Positions 33,640 through 46,076 of a stretch of DNA of 64,000 bases are shown here, one piece after another (position 1 is the first letter of the stretch; each line of letters starts with the position of its first letter). The notes below the pieces were generated by a model. It was given only the letters and a program-made list of their open reading frames with translations. It was not told the DNA's origin and ran no database searches. The position numbers and the translations under genes are program-made. The stretch spans positions 450,924,270-450,988,269 of the forward strand of contig CM066032.1 in NCBI GenBank assembly GCA_033557465.1, given 5' to 3'. The stretch is from Ichthyophis bannanicus (Eukaryota; Chordata; Amphibia; Gymnophiona; Ichthyophiidae).

Positions 33640-35940
33640 AAGAATATCCATCAACACAACTATAATTGAGGTATATGCACCAACAACAGATGCAGAAGAG
33701 GAAGAGGTTGATGAGTTCTATGAACAACTACAAGCTAAAATTCACAGGACATGCAAACAGGATATCCTGATAGTCATGGGTGACTGGAATGTAAACATTG
33801 GCTACAAAGAAGGTTTCAAAGTGGTTGGAAAATATGGACTTGGCAACAGAAATGAAGCTGGAGAAAGACTGAGAAAATTCTGCAAGACCAACGATCTATT
33901 CATCTCAAACACCTTGTTCCAGCAACACAAGTGGCGATTGTACACATGGACTTCACCGAATGGATTGTACAAAAATCAAATTGTCTACATCTGTGGAAGT
34001 CAAAGATGGAAAAGCTCTACAACATCAACAAAGACAAAACCTGGAGTTGACTGTGGTACAGATCACCAACTACTAGTATGCAAACTTAAGCTAAAGTTGA
34101 AAAAGAGCAGCTACTTATGAATTTAGCAAAATATGACCTTGAGAATATACCACCAGAATTTAAAGACTGCCTGCAAAATTGATTTGCTGCTTTAGATATA
34201 AATGACAGAGCTTCAGAAGAGTTATGGGATGACATAAGAAGGTTGTGTTGGAGGAAAGTGAGAAGTCTCTACAAAAGGTGAAAAAGCAAAAATGGCCAAA
34301 ATGGATGACAGAAGAAACTCTGAAAATTTCCCAGAAACAAGGAGAAGCTAAAGCCAAAGGAAAAAGACAGGCAATCACAGAACTCAGCAGAGACTTCCAT
34401 TATGCAGCAAGACAAGACAAGGAGAAGTACTACAATGACACATGCAAGGAAACAGAATCAGAAACTTAGAGGAAGACCAAGGTCAGCTTTCCTAAAACTA
34501 CGAGAGTTAAAGAAAAAATTCCAGCCTCAAATTGGAATGTTAGAAGATTCTCATGGATCCATGTTGAATGATGCTGAGAAGATCAAGAAAAGGTGGAAAT
34601 AATATACAGAATCATTATACCCTAAGGATTAAGTGGACCAACAGCCATTTCAACCTGATCAGGAGCCATTGGTGATGAAAGAAGTTAAAGCAGCATTGAA
34701 AGTCTTATCAAAGAACAAAGCACCAGATATTGATGGCATTTCCATTAAAGTATTATAGCAATTGAATGCAGCGGTTACCATACTTACAAAGCTCTGCCAG
34801 TAAATTTAGAAGACAAAATCATGGCCAACTGACTGGAAAAGATCTGTGTTTATACCAATACTGAAGAAAGGTGATCCAACTGAATATGGAAATTATCACA
34901 TAATCGCTCTGATACCACAGGTCAGCAAGATTCTACTCAAGATCATTCAGCAGGGACTACAACCATAACTGTAACAAGAACTGTCTCAAGTGCAAGCAGG
35001 GTTCAGGAATGGGTGAGGAACGAGAGACATCATTGCGGATGTGAGATGGATCCTTGAAAAGACAAAAGAATACCAAAAGGATATTTATATGTGTTTTATT
35101 GACTACAGCAAGGCTTTTGACTATGTAAACCATGAGAAACTCTGGGCCATATTAAGAATCATGGGTATACCAGAACACCTGATAGTTCTCTTGTACAACC
35201 TTTACAATGATCAACAGTTCAAAAAAAACAAGGAGAAACAGAATGGTTAAAAATCAGCAAAGGTGTACGACAAGGCTGCATACTTTCCCCCTATCTGTTT
35301 AATCTATATGCAGAACAAATCATCATAGAAGCAGGACTTTATGAAGATTGGTGGAAGGCTCAACAACCTTCGCTATGCTGATGATACCACTTTACTGGCT
35401 GAAAGTGAAGACAATCTGAAACATTTGTTTCTCAAGATCAAGGAACATAGTATTAAAATGGGCCTGTACCTTAACATAAAGAAGATAATGATCCTGATAA
35501 CTGGCAAAATCAATAAGTTCGTCATTGATGGAGAAGAAATTGAAATAGTTGACAATGTTAACCTACTTGGATCAACAATCAATAAAGAAACAACAAGCAA
35601 TCAAGAAATCCGACGATGCATTGCACTTGGCAGAATGGCTATGAAAGACCTACACAGGATCCTCAAGAGTAGAGATGTCTCTCTTCATACAAAGATTTGA
35701 CTTTTCCAAGCTATGGTATTTTCAATAACGTTGTATGGATGTGAAAGTTGGGCATTGAAAAAGATAGGCAAGAAGAAAATAGATGGCTTTGAATTATGGT
35801 GCTGGTGAAGAATACTATGTATACCATGGACTGCCTATAGAACAAACCAGTCAGTACTAGAGGAGATCAAACCTAAGTTTTCTTTAGAAGCTCAGATGAG
35901 AAGATTTTGACTTTCATACTTTGGACACATGTGAAGAGAG
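33640..35940 (+). pseudogene. RTE endonuclease and reverse transcriptase
   Basis: The endonuclease reads IIEVYAPTTDAEEEEV, MGDWNVNIGYK, GKYGLGNRNEAGERL and NTLFQQHKWRLYTWTSPNG with GTDHQLLVCKL, all typical of RTE. The RT has WKRSVFIPILKKGDPTEYGNY, QAGFRNG, the first Asp in CFIDYSKAFDYVNHEKLW, and LRYADDTTLLAESEDN. The last frame ends at 35700 near SRDVSLHTKI. Several stops and shifts, for example at 34117, 34468, 34632 and 35248, inactivate it. Confidence 0.9.
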
Positions 35941-36157
35941 AGATCGTTAGAGAAAGATATCATGCTTGGCAAGGTAGAAAGTCAATACAAAAGATGAAAG
36001 CCAACAATGAGATGGATTGATACAATAACAGCAGATATGGGTGCCACTCTATCAGCAATGAGCTGACTGGCTGAACACAATTTAGGACAATTATCCAGAG
36101 GGTTGCCATGAGTCGACACCGACTCGATGGCACTTAACAACAATAACAACAACAAAT
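33640..36157 (+). mobile_element. RTE/BovB-type LINE, decayed
   Basis: It starts inside the endonuclease and runs to a typical RTE 3' end: GGGTTGCCATGAGTCGACAC, then CGACTCGATGGCACTTAAC and a CAA-rich tail at 36140-36157. There is no A-tail, as expected for RTE. The same ending supplies the tails of SINEs at 10505 and 21596. Confidence 0.9.
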
Positions 36158-36177
36158 ACGAGCAGTTTATTTTTAGT

Positions 36178-36735
36178 TGAATGCACATTGAAAAGGCATA
36201 GAAAATGATGGCAAAGACTATACAGCCTATCCAGTCTGTCCATACATAAGAACTATTAAGTTCTACAATCCCATCCTCTCCTTCAGAAATCCTCTGTACT
36301 TGTCCCATGTTTTCTTGAATTCAGATACATTTCTCACCTTCAACACCTCCACTGGGAGGTTGTTCCATACTTCCACCATCCTTTCCATAAAGAAATATTT
36401 CCTTAGATTTCTCCTGGGTTATCCTCTTTCATCTTTTTCTATGACACCATTGATCCAGAGTTTTCTTTCAAACTAGAAGAGGGCAACCTCCTGTCTCTAT
36501 CATATCTCCCCTCTCCTGCCTTTCCTCCAAAGTATGCAGATTGAGATCTTTAAGTCTATCCCCATACACCTAATGTTGAAGATCACTCACCATTTCAGTA
36601 GTTACCCTCTGGACCATCTCCACCCTGTTTATATCCTGTTGACAGCATGGTCTCCAGGACAGTATGCATTACACCAAATTAGGTCTCACTAGAGACTATA
36701 CAAAAGCACAATCACCTTATTTTTCCTGCTGGCCA
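36178..36735 (-). repeat. CR1 3' fragment, antisense
   Basis: It resembles the 32.05 kb copy over the 3' UTR and last coding part, with shared words such as GGGAGGTTGTTCCATAC, TAAAGAAATATTTCC and ATCATATCTCCCCTCTC. It ends at about 36735 where a plus-strand CR1 begins. Confidence 0.8.
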
Positions 36736-37244
36736 TTCCTCTGCTGAGAGAGGAGCTGCTACTGCTGGGAAGGAATTTGTACTGGTAAGTATTTACCTGC
36801 TGGGAATTTCTCATAACCTTGTGGAAAAGAGAATTATTTTTGTTAAGCTGATAAAATCTGTGTCTATTTAAAATTCTGTGTTTATTAAGTCAGTTAGGGA
36901 AGGTATAGTTTAACAGACAAACTTTCAGTTAGTATTTATTTTCTGTCCACCCACCCCAGATTCCATCTACCCCAGGCATAATCTTTGATTATAGGCTCTT
37001 AAACCAGTTAAGGTAAAGGAAGGATATTTTTCATTTTCAGGTGTTAACTTGCTGATGAAGATAATCAATTATTAGGCCTTAGGAATAGATTATTTCTAGG
37101 TCTTTGCAGTTCATCTTGAAGTGAACATTAAATTAAACAAAGTCCCTTATATTTGTACTGGTTAAAGTATTCCTATTCCCTTAGCAAATTTAAATAGCTG
37201 AACAACTTTAAATAGCTAAATAAATCATTACATCTAAGATGCAA

Positions 37245-38470
37245 ACTGCAGTACAGCAGCATGATGGGGGCTATCAAATCTTTTGCACTGTCACATGTAT
37301 GATTATCTCCCAGTTGGTGAGAAGTCTTATGTGTACAGTAGGTGCAAAGAGATGCTTGCTCTCAGAGAAAAAGTCTAATCTCTGGAAGCTAGAGGTAGCA
37401 GACTAGGAGGAGCTGAGACAGACAGAGAGGTATATAGAGGAGATCTTCAGGGACATAGTAGAGTGGTCCCACTTCCAGTCTGGCAGCCTCTTTGCTGCTA
37501 TGCGGGAGAGAGGCCATGCACATGAAAAATATCAGGCTGGTGTGGCAGCAAGTAATCCTGCTGCACGGACCTCTCTTCCAGATGATGTAAGATCCCTTTG
37601 CACTAAGGGTGTCTCTCCAGGGCCATGTGCCCATAAGGGAAGGTTAGAGTGGCTGACATAATTGGCAATTTAATCAATGAGCATGTAAATAGCTGGGTGG
37701 CTGATGCAGGACTGTACCAAGCTAGAAAGGTACTCAGTGTGACTAACGAATCTGGCACTCCCTCCCCCCCACCCTCCCCCCATATACACACCTAGCCATG
37801 TGCAGTAACTTATTTAGTTAGTTCTTCTATACCGCCCCTTCCAAAGATCAGGGGCGGTTTACAATTAACAGTGTGAACAACTTATACATGAAACAGCAGA
37901 ATTAACTATTTACAGATAACATATCTAACAATACAAATTTTGTATAATCTTAGTGGAGCTTTGCAGGTCCACTATTTATTATTTACATATTTACATGATC
38001 AGTTGTTGCATCTTAGCTGTGAAGAGGATCCTTAGGTTTTGGATTTGAATGGTCACTGTTGAGGGCAGCCTGTATGCAGAGGATGGGGGGGGGGAGGGTG
38101 GCTAATGATGATATCAGCACCCCTTCTGTAATTGTGCCCTGTGCAACTGCACTATTCGTGTAACTGTTGGTATGACCCTAGGCGGGGGGGGGGGGGGGGG
38201 GGGTATCAGGAATGCCTGGTAACTTGCCTGCCTGCTGCAAAGGTGGCAGACCCTCACATGCCACCTAGATAAGGTTTTAGAAAGTGCTGGGGATTAACCT
38301 GCTGCCTTGTTACATGTTTCTACCATTGACAGGAAAGTGTAGAAGGGAAGTTCTAGAAGCCAAATTTAGACTTTTTACCTAAAAGTTGAAATGCATAACT
38401 TCCAGGGTAGCGCTCTCAGAAATGCTGCTTTTTCCAAACAAGAGATCCATGAGACAGGCAGAGCTCCAAA
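37245..38470 (+). pseudogene. CR1 ORF1 with SGNH-esterase-like domain, decayed
   Basis: It aligns by nucleotide with the better copy at 43.85-44.55 kb. A coiled-coil-like start, a middle part with VVPLPVWQPL-type sequence, and a segment where the esterase-type block GTND should occur are recognisable, but frames are broken and a foreign insert of about 400-490 bp divides it. Confidence 0.6.
37811..38203 (-). repeat. L2 3' end and G-run inside CR1 ORF1
   Basis: On minus, the segment near 37870-37811 reads TGTAAACCGCCCCTGATC then GGGGCGGTATAGAAGAACTA, an L2 3' tail. The stretch ends in an uninterrupted run of about 20 G at 38180-38203, after which CR1 similarity resumes. The exact borders are uncertain. 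Confidence 0.6.
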
Positions 38471-38850
38471 GTCTCAATGTGTATGCCTTGTAGTGCTATA
38501 CAGATGATAAGTAGTAGTAATATTAATTGTGATAATAATAGTCAATGCATGGATGAGATAATGGTGCAGGAAAAAGAGTTTTAGATTTGTTAGGAACTGG
38601 GCAATATTCTGGGGTTGAGGAGGGGCTTTTCTGAAAGGATGGGCTCCACCTTAACCAGGATCAAACCAGGCTGCTGGCATTAACCATTAAAAAGGTGATA
38701 GAGAAGCTTTTAAACTAGATAATGGGGGAAAGCCGACAGTTGCCGAAGAGTGCATGGTTCAGAATGATATGTTTTTGAAGGATACTAGGAAAAAGAAGAA
38801 AACTGGGGCATTCTGATATAGAGTTTCCAATAAAGGTAAAGGTAATCCAG

Positions 38851-39366
38851 TTGCTTTTAAGTAAAGATAAGACAGAGCTAAAAGATCCCAAATTACCCCT
38901 GTCGACTGATTACCAGATTGTCAATATGAACAAAAAACAAACTTTGAATTGCCTTTATGCCAATACTAGAAGTCTAAAAAATAAGATGGGAGAGCTAGAA
39001 TATATAGCACTGAATGAAAGATTAGATATAATTGGCATCTCAGAGACCTGGTGGAAGGAGAATAACCAATAAGACACTGTGATACCTGGGTACAGATTAT
39101 ATTGCAATGATTGGGTAGATTACATTGGTGGAGGAATGGTGCTATATGTTAAAGAGGGCACTGAGTCAAACAGGACAAAGGGCAGACTAGATGGATCAGA
39201 CTGGTCTTTATCTGCCATCATATACTATGTTACTATGTTTTTCAGGAAAAAAAATACAAGGTAGAATCTCTATGAATAGAAATCCCATGTCAAAAGGAGA
39301 CGGGAATGGCAGTGGGGGTGTACTATTGTCTGCCTGGCCGGAATGAACAGATGGTGATCACTCCAT
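38851..39366 (+). pseudogene. CR1 ORF2 endonuclease N-terminus
   Basis: It reads LNCLYANTRSLKNKMGELEY, then ERLDIIGISETWWKEN with the catalytic Glu, then GYRLYCNDW and GGGMVLYVKEGTES. A short CR1 3'-end insert interrupts at 39172-39240, after which GVYYCLPGRNEQMV continues. The rest of the endonuclease and the RT palm are missing. Confidence 0.8.
39172..39240 (+). repeat. Short CR1 3'-end insertion inside CR1 endonuclease
   Basis: GCAGACTAGATGGATCAGAC, then GGTCTTTATCTGCCATCAT and ACTATGTTACTATGTTT is the 3' end of the other CR1 subfamily seen antisense at 32.05 and 36.2 kb. CR1 endonuclease coding resumes after it. Confidence 0.6.
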
Positions 39367-39990
39367 AGCGTGGCTGCACCTTGAATATTGTGTGCAGTTC
39401 TAGCTGCCATATCTATAAAGGGATATAGCAGAATTAGAAAAGATATAGAGAAGAGCAATCAAAATGATAAAGGAGATGAAAAGTTATCCCTATGAGGAAA
39501 GGCTTAAAATACTAGGACTCTTCTGCTTGGAAAAGGGATGGCTGAGGGGATGTATGATAGAGGTCTGTAAAATAACGAATGGAGTGGAGAGGAATGGTTA
39601 AACGTAGATGGGCTTGTTTACTCCTTCAGAAAGTAGAAAAGACCCCAGGGCATGCAATGAAGCTACAACATAGCACATTTAAGATTAAGCGAAGAAAATA
39701 CTTTTCTCTCAATGTATAATTCAAAATCTGTAATTCATTGCTGGACGATATAGTAAAAGCATTACTATAACTGGGTTTAAAAGAGGTTTGGACAAGTTCC
39801 TGGAGAAAAAGTCCATAAACCATGATTAAATTGGACTGGGTAAATCCACTGCTTACTCTTGGAATAAGCAACATGGAATCTGTTTACCTTTTGGGAACTT
39901 GACATGTGACCTGGATTGGCCACTGTTGGAAACAGGATACTGATCTTGATGGACCTTTGGTCTGACCCAGTATTGTATATCTTATGTTCT
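39367..39990 (+). pseudogene. CR1 ORF2 C-terminus and 3' UTR
   Basis: The segment equals the last 150 codons of CR1 ORF2. The pattern YPYEERLKxLGLFxLEKRRLRG can be recognised despite frameshifts and matches the 44.63 kb copy. The 3' UTR has GATTGGCCACTGTTGGAAAC and ends at the 8-mer tail near 39988. Confidence 0.75.
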
Positions 39991-39994
39991 TATA

Positions 39995-40640
39995 TACCTA
40001 TTTGCCAACTTTAATTTCATCCAATGCAATCATCGTCAGGTTCTGCTCTTCATTTCCGCATTGAAGTACTTTACCCCTCTCCCCCTATACTGTACTGCTC
40101 CCTTGGGTTTTTGCAGCCCAATTGCATGACCTTACATTAAATCTTAGCTGCCAAATTCTCAACCATTCTTCAATAATCCCTCCTTATGTTATCCATATGC
40201 CATATGTTGCATGGTGTCTACCCTGTTACAGATTTTGGTATCATCCTCAAAGAGGCATACCTTTCCCAACAGAACCTATGCAATATCATTGACAAAAATG
40301 TTAAAAATAGCAGGGCCAAGGACCGATCCCTGTAGCACGCCATTGGCAATGTCCCTATCTTCAGAATGAACTCCATTTAGTACTACCTTATGTCACTTCT
40401 CTTTCAACCATTTTCTAACCCAGTCATTCACTTTTGAGTCCATCCCAAGGGCACACAGTTTATTTATTAGCTTCCAATATGGAACCGTGTTAAAGGTCTT
40501 GCTGAAATCAAAGTAGGCCACATCTAGTGCTCTCCCTTGATCCAATTCTCTTATCACTCAGTCAAAGAAATCCATCAGATTCATCTGACTTAACATTTAA
40601 AGTTGTTAAAACCTCTGAAACTATCCCTTACTGACCTAGC
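39995..40640 (-). pseudogene. CR1 RT fragment, antisense
   Basis: Read on minus it contains the box around LFEDDT where FADDT is expected, preceded by a degenerate GVLQGSVLGP-like segment. The plus-strand words TTGGGTTTTTGCAGCCCAA and TTTTGGTATCATC are shared with the copy at 32.7-32.9 kb. Both ends are truncated. Confidence 0.75.
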
Positions 40641-42320
40641 AAAGTACTTGGAGGGAATTTGGTAATAATATGGTTAGTTCTTAAAAGAACTAAGGTAGAT
40701 CTGATATTTTTCCCATTATGAATATAGTATTGTTAATTTCACCCTGTCCTGGGGGGGGGGGGGGCTTTGAAAATTACATGCTAATAATTTAGATCTCACT
40801 ACCCCAGTATTCACAAAGAAATGGATATGCTTTCTATTCTGCAAGTACAATTTCACGTTATTCAGTAATAAAGGTGCTATTGTACAAGTTAGTCCTTTTC
40901 ATCACTATTCTGTTCATTGATGAAGTTGCAGCATTCATTATCACTGTTAGATGAAAAGTTGCTTCCCTATTGAGCCAGCATTTCTAGTAGAAACTGTATT
41001 CTTGGAAATCTGACATACAAATACTGATCAGGCCCAAATCACAGTGTCAGAAACCAAGGTTTGACAGCCATAAATGATGATGTATAATTAAGTCACTCTT
41101 TTCAGGACCCGATTCATGAATAGGCATACAACAGTTTTATTATGGAGAACTTTTAAAAGTCTCAAAATGCAGCTCTATCAACTTTTTGTATGTTTAAACT
41201 TATAAAATCTTCCCCGGGGCCAGACAGATGCCTCTATATTAGTGCAGTGCTTTGGGTACACACGAAGCGTGACACAAAAATCACTGTGAAAGGACCAAAT
41301 TATCAATATAACAGAAAGGTCAGCCCAACTCACGTTTCAGCCGGGGGCCTTCTACAAGCAACAATAACCTCTGAGAATACATAAATAAATAATAAAAAGA
41401 CTAAATAGTAAAATATTAAAAACATATATCAAATAAAACATAAATAATAAAATTAATAATAAAAGGTTGAAAAAACAAATAGATCCAGAAGAATGCATCA
41501 TATACATACACTAATAATAAAAAGCATTAAAAACCAAAGAAGATGATAAAATATGAATGCAATATCTTAACAAGATGAGTGCCTAATGGATACCAAGGAG
41601 ACAAGATAAAGAATACATATTCAGCCATGTACAAGTACAGGAGAATATACCAAAGTGTATAAATATAAAGACAAAAGTATGTGGGCATAAAAATTGAAAA
41701 CCAGACTCACCAGCTGTTATTTGATAATGCTTTATGGAACCTGGAGAAGCATATAAAGTCATCGCATGAAACAATAAAACAGCACAGTGCCAAAAAACTA
41801 GTGTACACAGCATATCACCAAATGAGTGCCCAAAGTAGCAGAAGCCACAGAGAGATCCCATAGATCATAAACGGGACAAATCTTCACTCAGGGAGGGAGA
41901 AACACATCAGAACCTTAAGGAAAAACTTTGTTACCAAACCTCTAAAGATCAGTATGTGCCATACTCACGGGAGCGTTATGGAGATTATTTAATCTAATTA
42001 TGACAGATCATCTGTGTGGTGCAGTGAAATTCAGAACAACGGAGATCACCCAGGGAGGTGATAAAACCACAAAATAAACAAAGTCATACGCTAAATGGAA
42101 GTAAATAACCATGATATCTTACCACTGAGTCTTCATTTCAGAACGCTGTAGAAAATGCTGACTAGAGCGCCAAAACGGAAACGATGCACAAGGATGTTAA
42201 ATTTATAGCAAGAGCCCTCAATGTTGCTGTGTTGTTCACAATGTACACTTATTGGCAAATGAGACAATATGGGCATGTGAGCATTTGAAGTTATTAATCG
42301 GAACACCCAGGACCACTGCG
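40641..42320. other. Unassigned AT-rich stretch
   Basis: A run of G lies at 40750-40765. At 41330-41350 the words ACTCACGTTTCAGCCGGGG occur. I have a vague impression of a Penelope-like 3' region in antisense, but no protein motif supports it. The remainder is AT-rich with no recognised gene. Confidence 0.3.
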
Positions 42321-42693
42321 ATGGAGATGGAATGCGATTCAGGTTCAAGCAATGAGAAGGAACAGACTGCCAGCCAGCAGCCAAAATGCACCCTCTCAGC
42401 ATTTTTCTCTGAGGAGAAGAAGGACGTGCTGTACCGCTGTGTGTCTGCCAATCACTACTACTTATTTGTGGCAAAGCCTTTGGCAGGGCAAAGGAATAAA
42501 TTGTGGGGGTGAATAGCTGCAGAGGTGTATACGATAAAGCAATTAAAATACCAGTGGCATGATGAGTGTTTTGCTCTAAAAAAAAAAAAATTGATACCCA
42601 TTGAGAAGTCATGCTGGAAGACTTGGGAGGGGGAGGGTTCCCTCCATTTCTTAACCAGCTGGCCTCACTGGAGCAGCTGATTGTGACCACATT

Positions 42694-43092
42694 AAAGGAT
42701 ATAGCAGAATTAAAAAAGATACGGAGAAGAGCAACCAAAATGGTAAAAGGGATGGAAGGATACCCCTATGAGGAAAGGCTTAAAAGGTTAGACCTCTTAA
42801 ACCTGGAAAAGACGGCTGAGGGGAGATATGATAGAGGTCTATAAATTAATGAATAGAGTAGAACAGGTAAATGTAGATCAGTTGTTTACATCATCAAAAG
42901 TAGAAAGACTAGGGCACACACAATGAAGCTGCAATGTAACCCAATTAAGAATAAGAGAAAATATTTTTTCGCTCAACACATAATCAAACTCTGGAATTCA
43001 TTACCAGAGGATGTAATAAAGGCTGTTAGAGTAGCTGGGTTTAAAAAAGGTTTGGACAAATTCCTGGAGGAAAGTTCCATAAATTATTATTA
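42694..43092 (+). repeat. CR1 ORF2 C-terminal fragment
   Basis: KDIAELKKIRRRATKMVKGM then EGYPYEERLKRLDLLNLEK is readable, followed in another frame by the last part. The 3' tail is missing: the next CR1 begins directly at about 43105. It may be a separate insertion or the upstream part of a CR1 dimer. Confidence 0.75.
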
Positions 43093-43850
43093 AAGAGGAC
43101 CCTTCAGTCTTAATGGACTACCACAAGAGATTGCTACAACTAGAAATAGGCCTGCACTTGCAAGTATTAATCATCTGGAATATACTCCAAATCTTGGGGG
43201 AAAAGGGAATTCTTAGGGTTAAAGCTGATAAATCTGTGTATTTTAGAATTCAGTGTTTTTGCTGTGTCAGTCATGTCTTAGTTCCACCAGAGAGTTTTTC
43301 TTTTTAACCAAATCAGAGTATAGCTTAGCATATAAGTAGAATAAAAAGCTCTGAGTAGAAAGAAATAAACTTATTTTCTAGTGACCTTTAAAAAGAGGCT
43401 TTCCAGTTAAGAGGCAAAATATCTGTGAAGTTGTCCTAAATAGGAGTTAAAGGCAAGCGACTGATCAAAGGGGCAATTTGAAAGACCCCCTCTATCAAAC
43501 CTGTGCTGTGTAAATCACCCAGGAAATAGGTAAGACTTTACTTTAGAAGCACAGTTCAGGGCACTGTGAAGCAAGCTAGCTTTTAATAAGTCTTCTTTCC
43601 CTCCCACCCACCGCAGGGATAATCTTTATAGGCTCTTAAACCTGTTAAAGGGAAGGAGGTACCCATATTCACTTTCAGGTGCGGCTGGTTATCCTCATCA
43701 GAAATACATTAATTAAGGATCTGAGATTAATTAGTCTTGAGGTGAACAGTTCATTAAACGTATTAGGTATAGCTGTATTAGTGTAAATATCCCCAGCAAA
43801 CCTAAGAAAGTAAACAGCTTAAATACCTAAACAAAACCTTAAAACTAAGA

Positions 43851-44550
43851 TGCAGACAGCAGTCCATCAGCGAGATGGGGGCTTTCCAGTCTTTAGCACT
43901 GAGAGCCACTTTTCTCCCAGTTGGTGAGGGTTCTTAATGTGTGCACTAGGTGCAAGGCGCTCTTTGCTCTCAGGGAACGAGTCCGATCTCTGGAGGCTAT
44001 GGTAGCAGATTGGTGGACATAAGGAAGACAGAGTGCTATATAGAAAAGACCTATAGGGACGTAGTGCTGAAGTCCCACCTCCAGTCTGGCAGCCTTCCTA
44101 TTGCCAATGAGGAAAGAGGTCACGTGACAGGACAGCATCACCCTTGTGTGGCAGGAAGTAATGCTGTAGCTAGGACCTGTCCTCCAGGTGATGTAATAGC
44201 CTCTCATGCTGAGGAGGTTTCTCCAGGACCATGTGCCCATGAGGGAAGGGTTAGGACAGCCGTTATAGTTGGTGATTTGATCATTAGGCATGTATATAAC
44301 TGAGTGGCTGGTGGACGCGAGGATCACTTGGTAACATGCCTGCCTGGTGCGAAGGAAGTGGACCTTATGCACCTTCTAGACAAGGTTATAGATAGTGCTA
44401 GGGAGGAGTCTGCTGTCTTGGTACATGTTGGTACCAATGACATAGCAAAGTGTGGTAGGGAGGCTCTGGAGGTCAAATTTAGGCTTTTAGGTAGGAAGTT
44501 GAAATCCAGAACTTCCAGGTAGCTTTCTCAGAAATGCTTCCTGATCCATG
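43851..44550 (+). pseudogene. CR1 ORF1 with SGNH-esterase-like domain
   Basis: Most of the frame is open. It reads YRDVVLKSHLQSGSLPIANE, then RTAVIVGDLIIRHVYN where the esterase block I would read GDSIIR, so the nucleophile Ser is Leu. One stop follows. Then LPGAKEVDLMHLLDKVID and AVLVHVGTNDIAKCGREAL, the block III GTND with its Asn, and LGRKLKSRTSR. CR1 ORF1 proteins are known to carry such an esterase domain. The loss of Ser and the stop make it inactive. Confidence 0.75.
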
Positions 44551-44626
44551 CGCAGGACCCAAAAGGCAGGCATAGCTGTGTGCAAATAGAGTGCTAGGAA
44601 TGATAAGGAATGGAATGGAATAAGGA

Positions 44627-45145
44627 ATGGAAAATAAAATAAAAGATATTATAATGGCTCTGTATCGTTCCATGGTGCGACCACACGTTGAATATTGTGT
44701 GCAATTCTGCGTGCTATATCTTAAAAAGCGTATAGTGGAATTACAAAAGGTATGGAGAAGATCCACCAAAATGGTAAAGGGGATGAAAGGATACCCCTAT
44801 GAGGAAAGGCTTAAAAAGTTAGGGCTCTTCAACCTGGAAAAGAGACGACTGAGGGGAGATATGATAGAGGTCTATAAATGAATGAATAGAGTGGAATGGG
44901 TAAACATAGATTGATTGTTTATGCCATCAAAAAGTAGAAAGACTAGGGGACATACAATGAAGCTACAGTTTAACCTAATTAAGACTAATAAGAGAAAATA
45001 TTTTTTCACTCAATGCGTATTCAAACGCTGGAACTTGTTACCGGAGGATGTAGTAAAAACTGTTGGTGTAGCTGGGTTTAAAAAAAGGTTTGGAGAAGTT
45101 CCTGGAGGAAAGGTCCATAAACCATTATTAAATGGACTATTGTAA
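44627..45145 (+). pseudogene. CR1 ORF2 C-terminal domain
   Basis: MALYRSMVRPHVEYCVQFCV, then LKKRIVELQKVWRRSTKMVK and PYEERLKKLGLFNLEKRRLRG are followed, after one frame break near 44881, by TRGHTMKLQFNLIKTNKRKYF and WNLLPEDVV with VAGFKKRFGE. This is the well-conserved end of CR1 ORF2. The catalytic palm is absent. Confidence 0.85.
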
Positions 45146-45785
45146 TGTTGTTTTTGCTGGTATCCCCCCCATCAGCTTCACCATCTTCAGTTAATTCATA
45201 ACACCGTGACTCGCCTCCTCGCTCATACTACTGGTTTCAATCACATCACATCCTCCTTGATCCACCTGCACTGGCTCCCCCTCCCCTATCACATTACCTT
45301 CAAACTCCTAATCCTGACCCACAAGGCCCTACATCAGCACACTCCCCAGTATCTTGCAGATTCATTACAATTTTGCATTACACCTCGCAGCCTCCGGTCA
45401 CTACACACCAACTGCCTTGATCTCCCATCTCCAGCCTGTGCCCGGCTGGAGCAAACCCGGCATTTTGCCTTCTTTTTTCTAGCCCTGTCACTCTGGAATT
45501 CCCTCCCTCCCCTAATCTGTCAAGAACAATCATTTCCCAAATTCAAGTCCCTCCTAAAAACCCACCTCTTCTATACTGCCTATGACCTCCCTTTTCCTGA
45601 TTCCCCTGTTTCCTCCTCCCCCTCCACTTACGCTCGTCTTCTCTTTAGTCCAGTATGGTTGTGCACTTTCCTCTCCAGCATTGTAGTTCTTTTTCTGCTT
45701 CTGGCTTTTTTAATGTATTATTGTTATTGTAAACTGCCCAGATGGTCTCTGATGGGCAAATGTTCTAATAAAGAAAGAAAGAAAG
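45139..45785 (+). mobile_element. L2-type LINE 3' end inserted in CR1
   Basis: It starts at MDYCNVVFAG, near the end of the RT, and keeps the C-terminal region with LIHLHWLPLPYHITFKLLI, FFFLALSLWNSLPPLI and FKSLLKTHLF. The 3' end has GTAAACTGCCCAGATGG and TCTAATAAAGAAAG, with a GAAA-repeat tail to 45785. CR1 3' UTR continues right after it (AAATCCACTGCTTGCC). Frame open for 220 codons from 45206. Confidence 0.8.
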
Positions 45786-45861
45786 ACCCTGGAAATCCAC
45801 TGCTTGCCTCAATAAAAGCATTATGGAACCTGTGCATCCTTTTGGGAACCTGTCAGATACC

Positions 45862-46076
45862 AAATTAGCTTAGAGTATTGGTGACAATACTAATTTAACC
45901 TGTAAATAGTTACCCTGTGAATAGTTACCCCGGTTGTCCTATGTTTCTTTTCCTGTTCTATGTAAACTCAATGTTGCTTGTATGCATTGTAGTATGTTTT
46001 GTTCGATGTACACCGCACTGATTATAATAGCGCGGTATAGAAGAAATGTTAAATAAATAAATAAATAATAAATAAA
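45862..46076 (+). repeat. L2 3' tail inserted in CR1 3' UTR
   Basis: A 5'-truncated L2 end with GTACACCGCACTGATTATAA, GCGCGGTATAGAAG and TAAA repeats. It interrupts the CR1 3' UTR between CTGTCAGATAC and TTGTGACCTGGATTGGCC; ATAC occurs at both junctions as a possible short target duplication. Confidence 0.8.

Larger units (their letters stand above)
36736..39990 (+). mobile_element. CR1 LINE with 5' end kept and RT core deleted
   Basis: It has a 5' UTR (36736-37240) shared with the copy at 43.1 kb, an ORF1, the start of the ORF2 endonuclease, then a jump at about 39366 to the ORF2 C-terminus, and a 3' UTR ending at about 39990 with GATGGACCTTTGGTCTGACC and the 8-mer tail CTTATGTTCTTA. Other insertions lie at 37811-38203 and 39172-39240. 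Confidence 0.8.

Noticed and set aside
38180..38203. G-run as a quadruplex regulatory site
   Set aside because: An uninterrupted homopolymer at an insertion boundary; length may also be a sequencing artefact and no gene depends on it.
41190..42130. Penelope-like 3' region in antisense
   Set aside because: Only a vague nucleotide impression around 41340; no RT or GIY-YIG motif could be read, so it was left unassigned.
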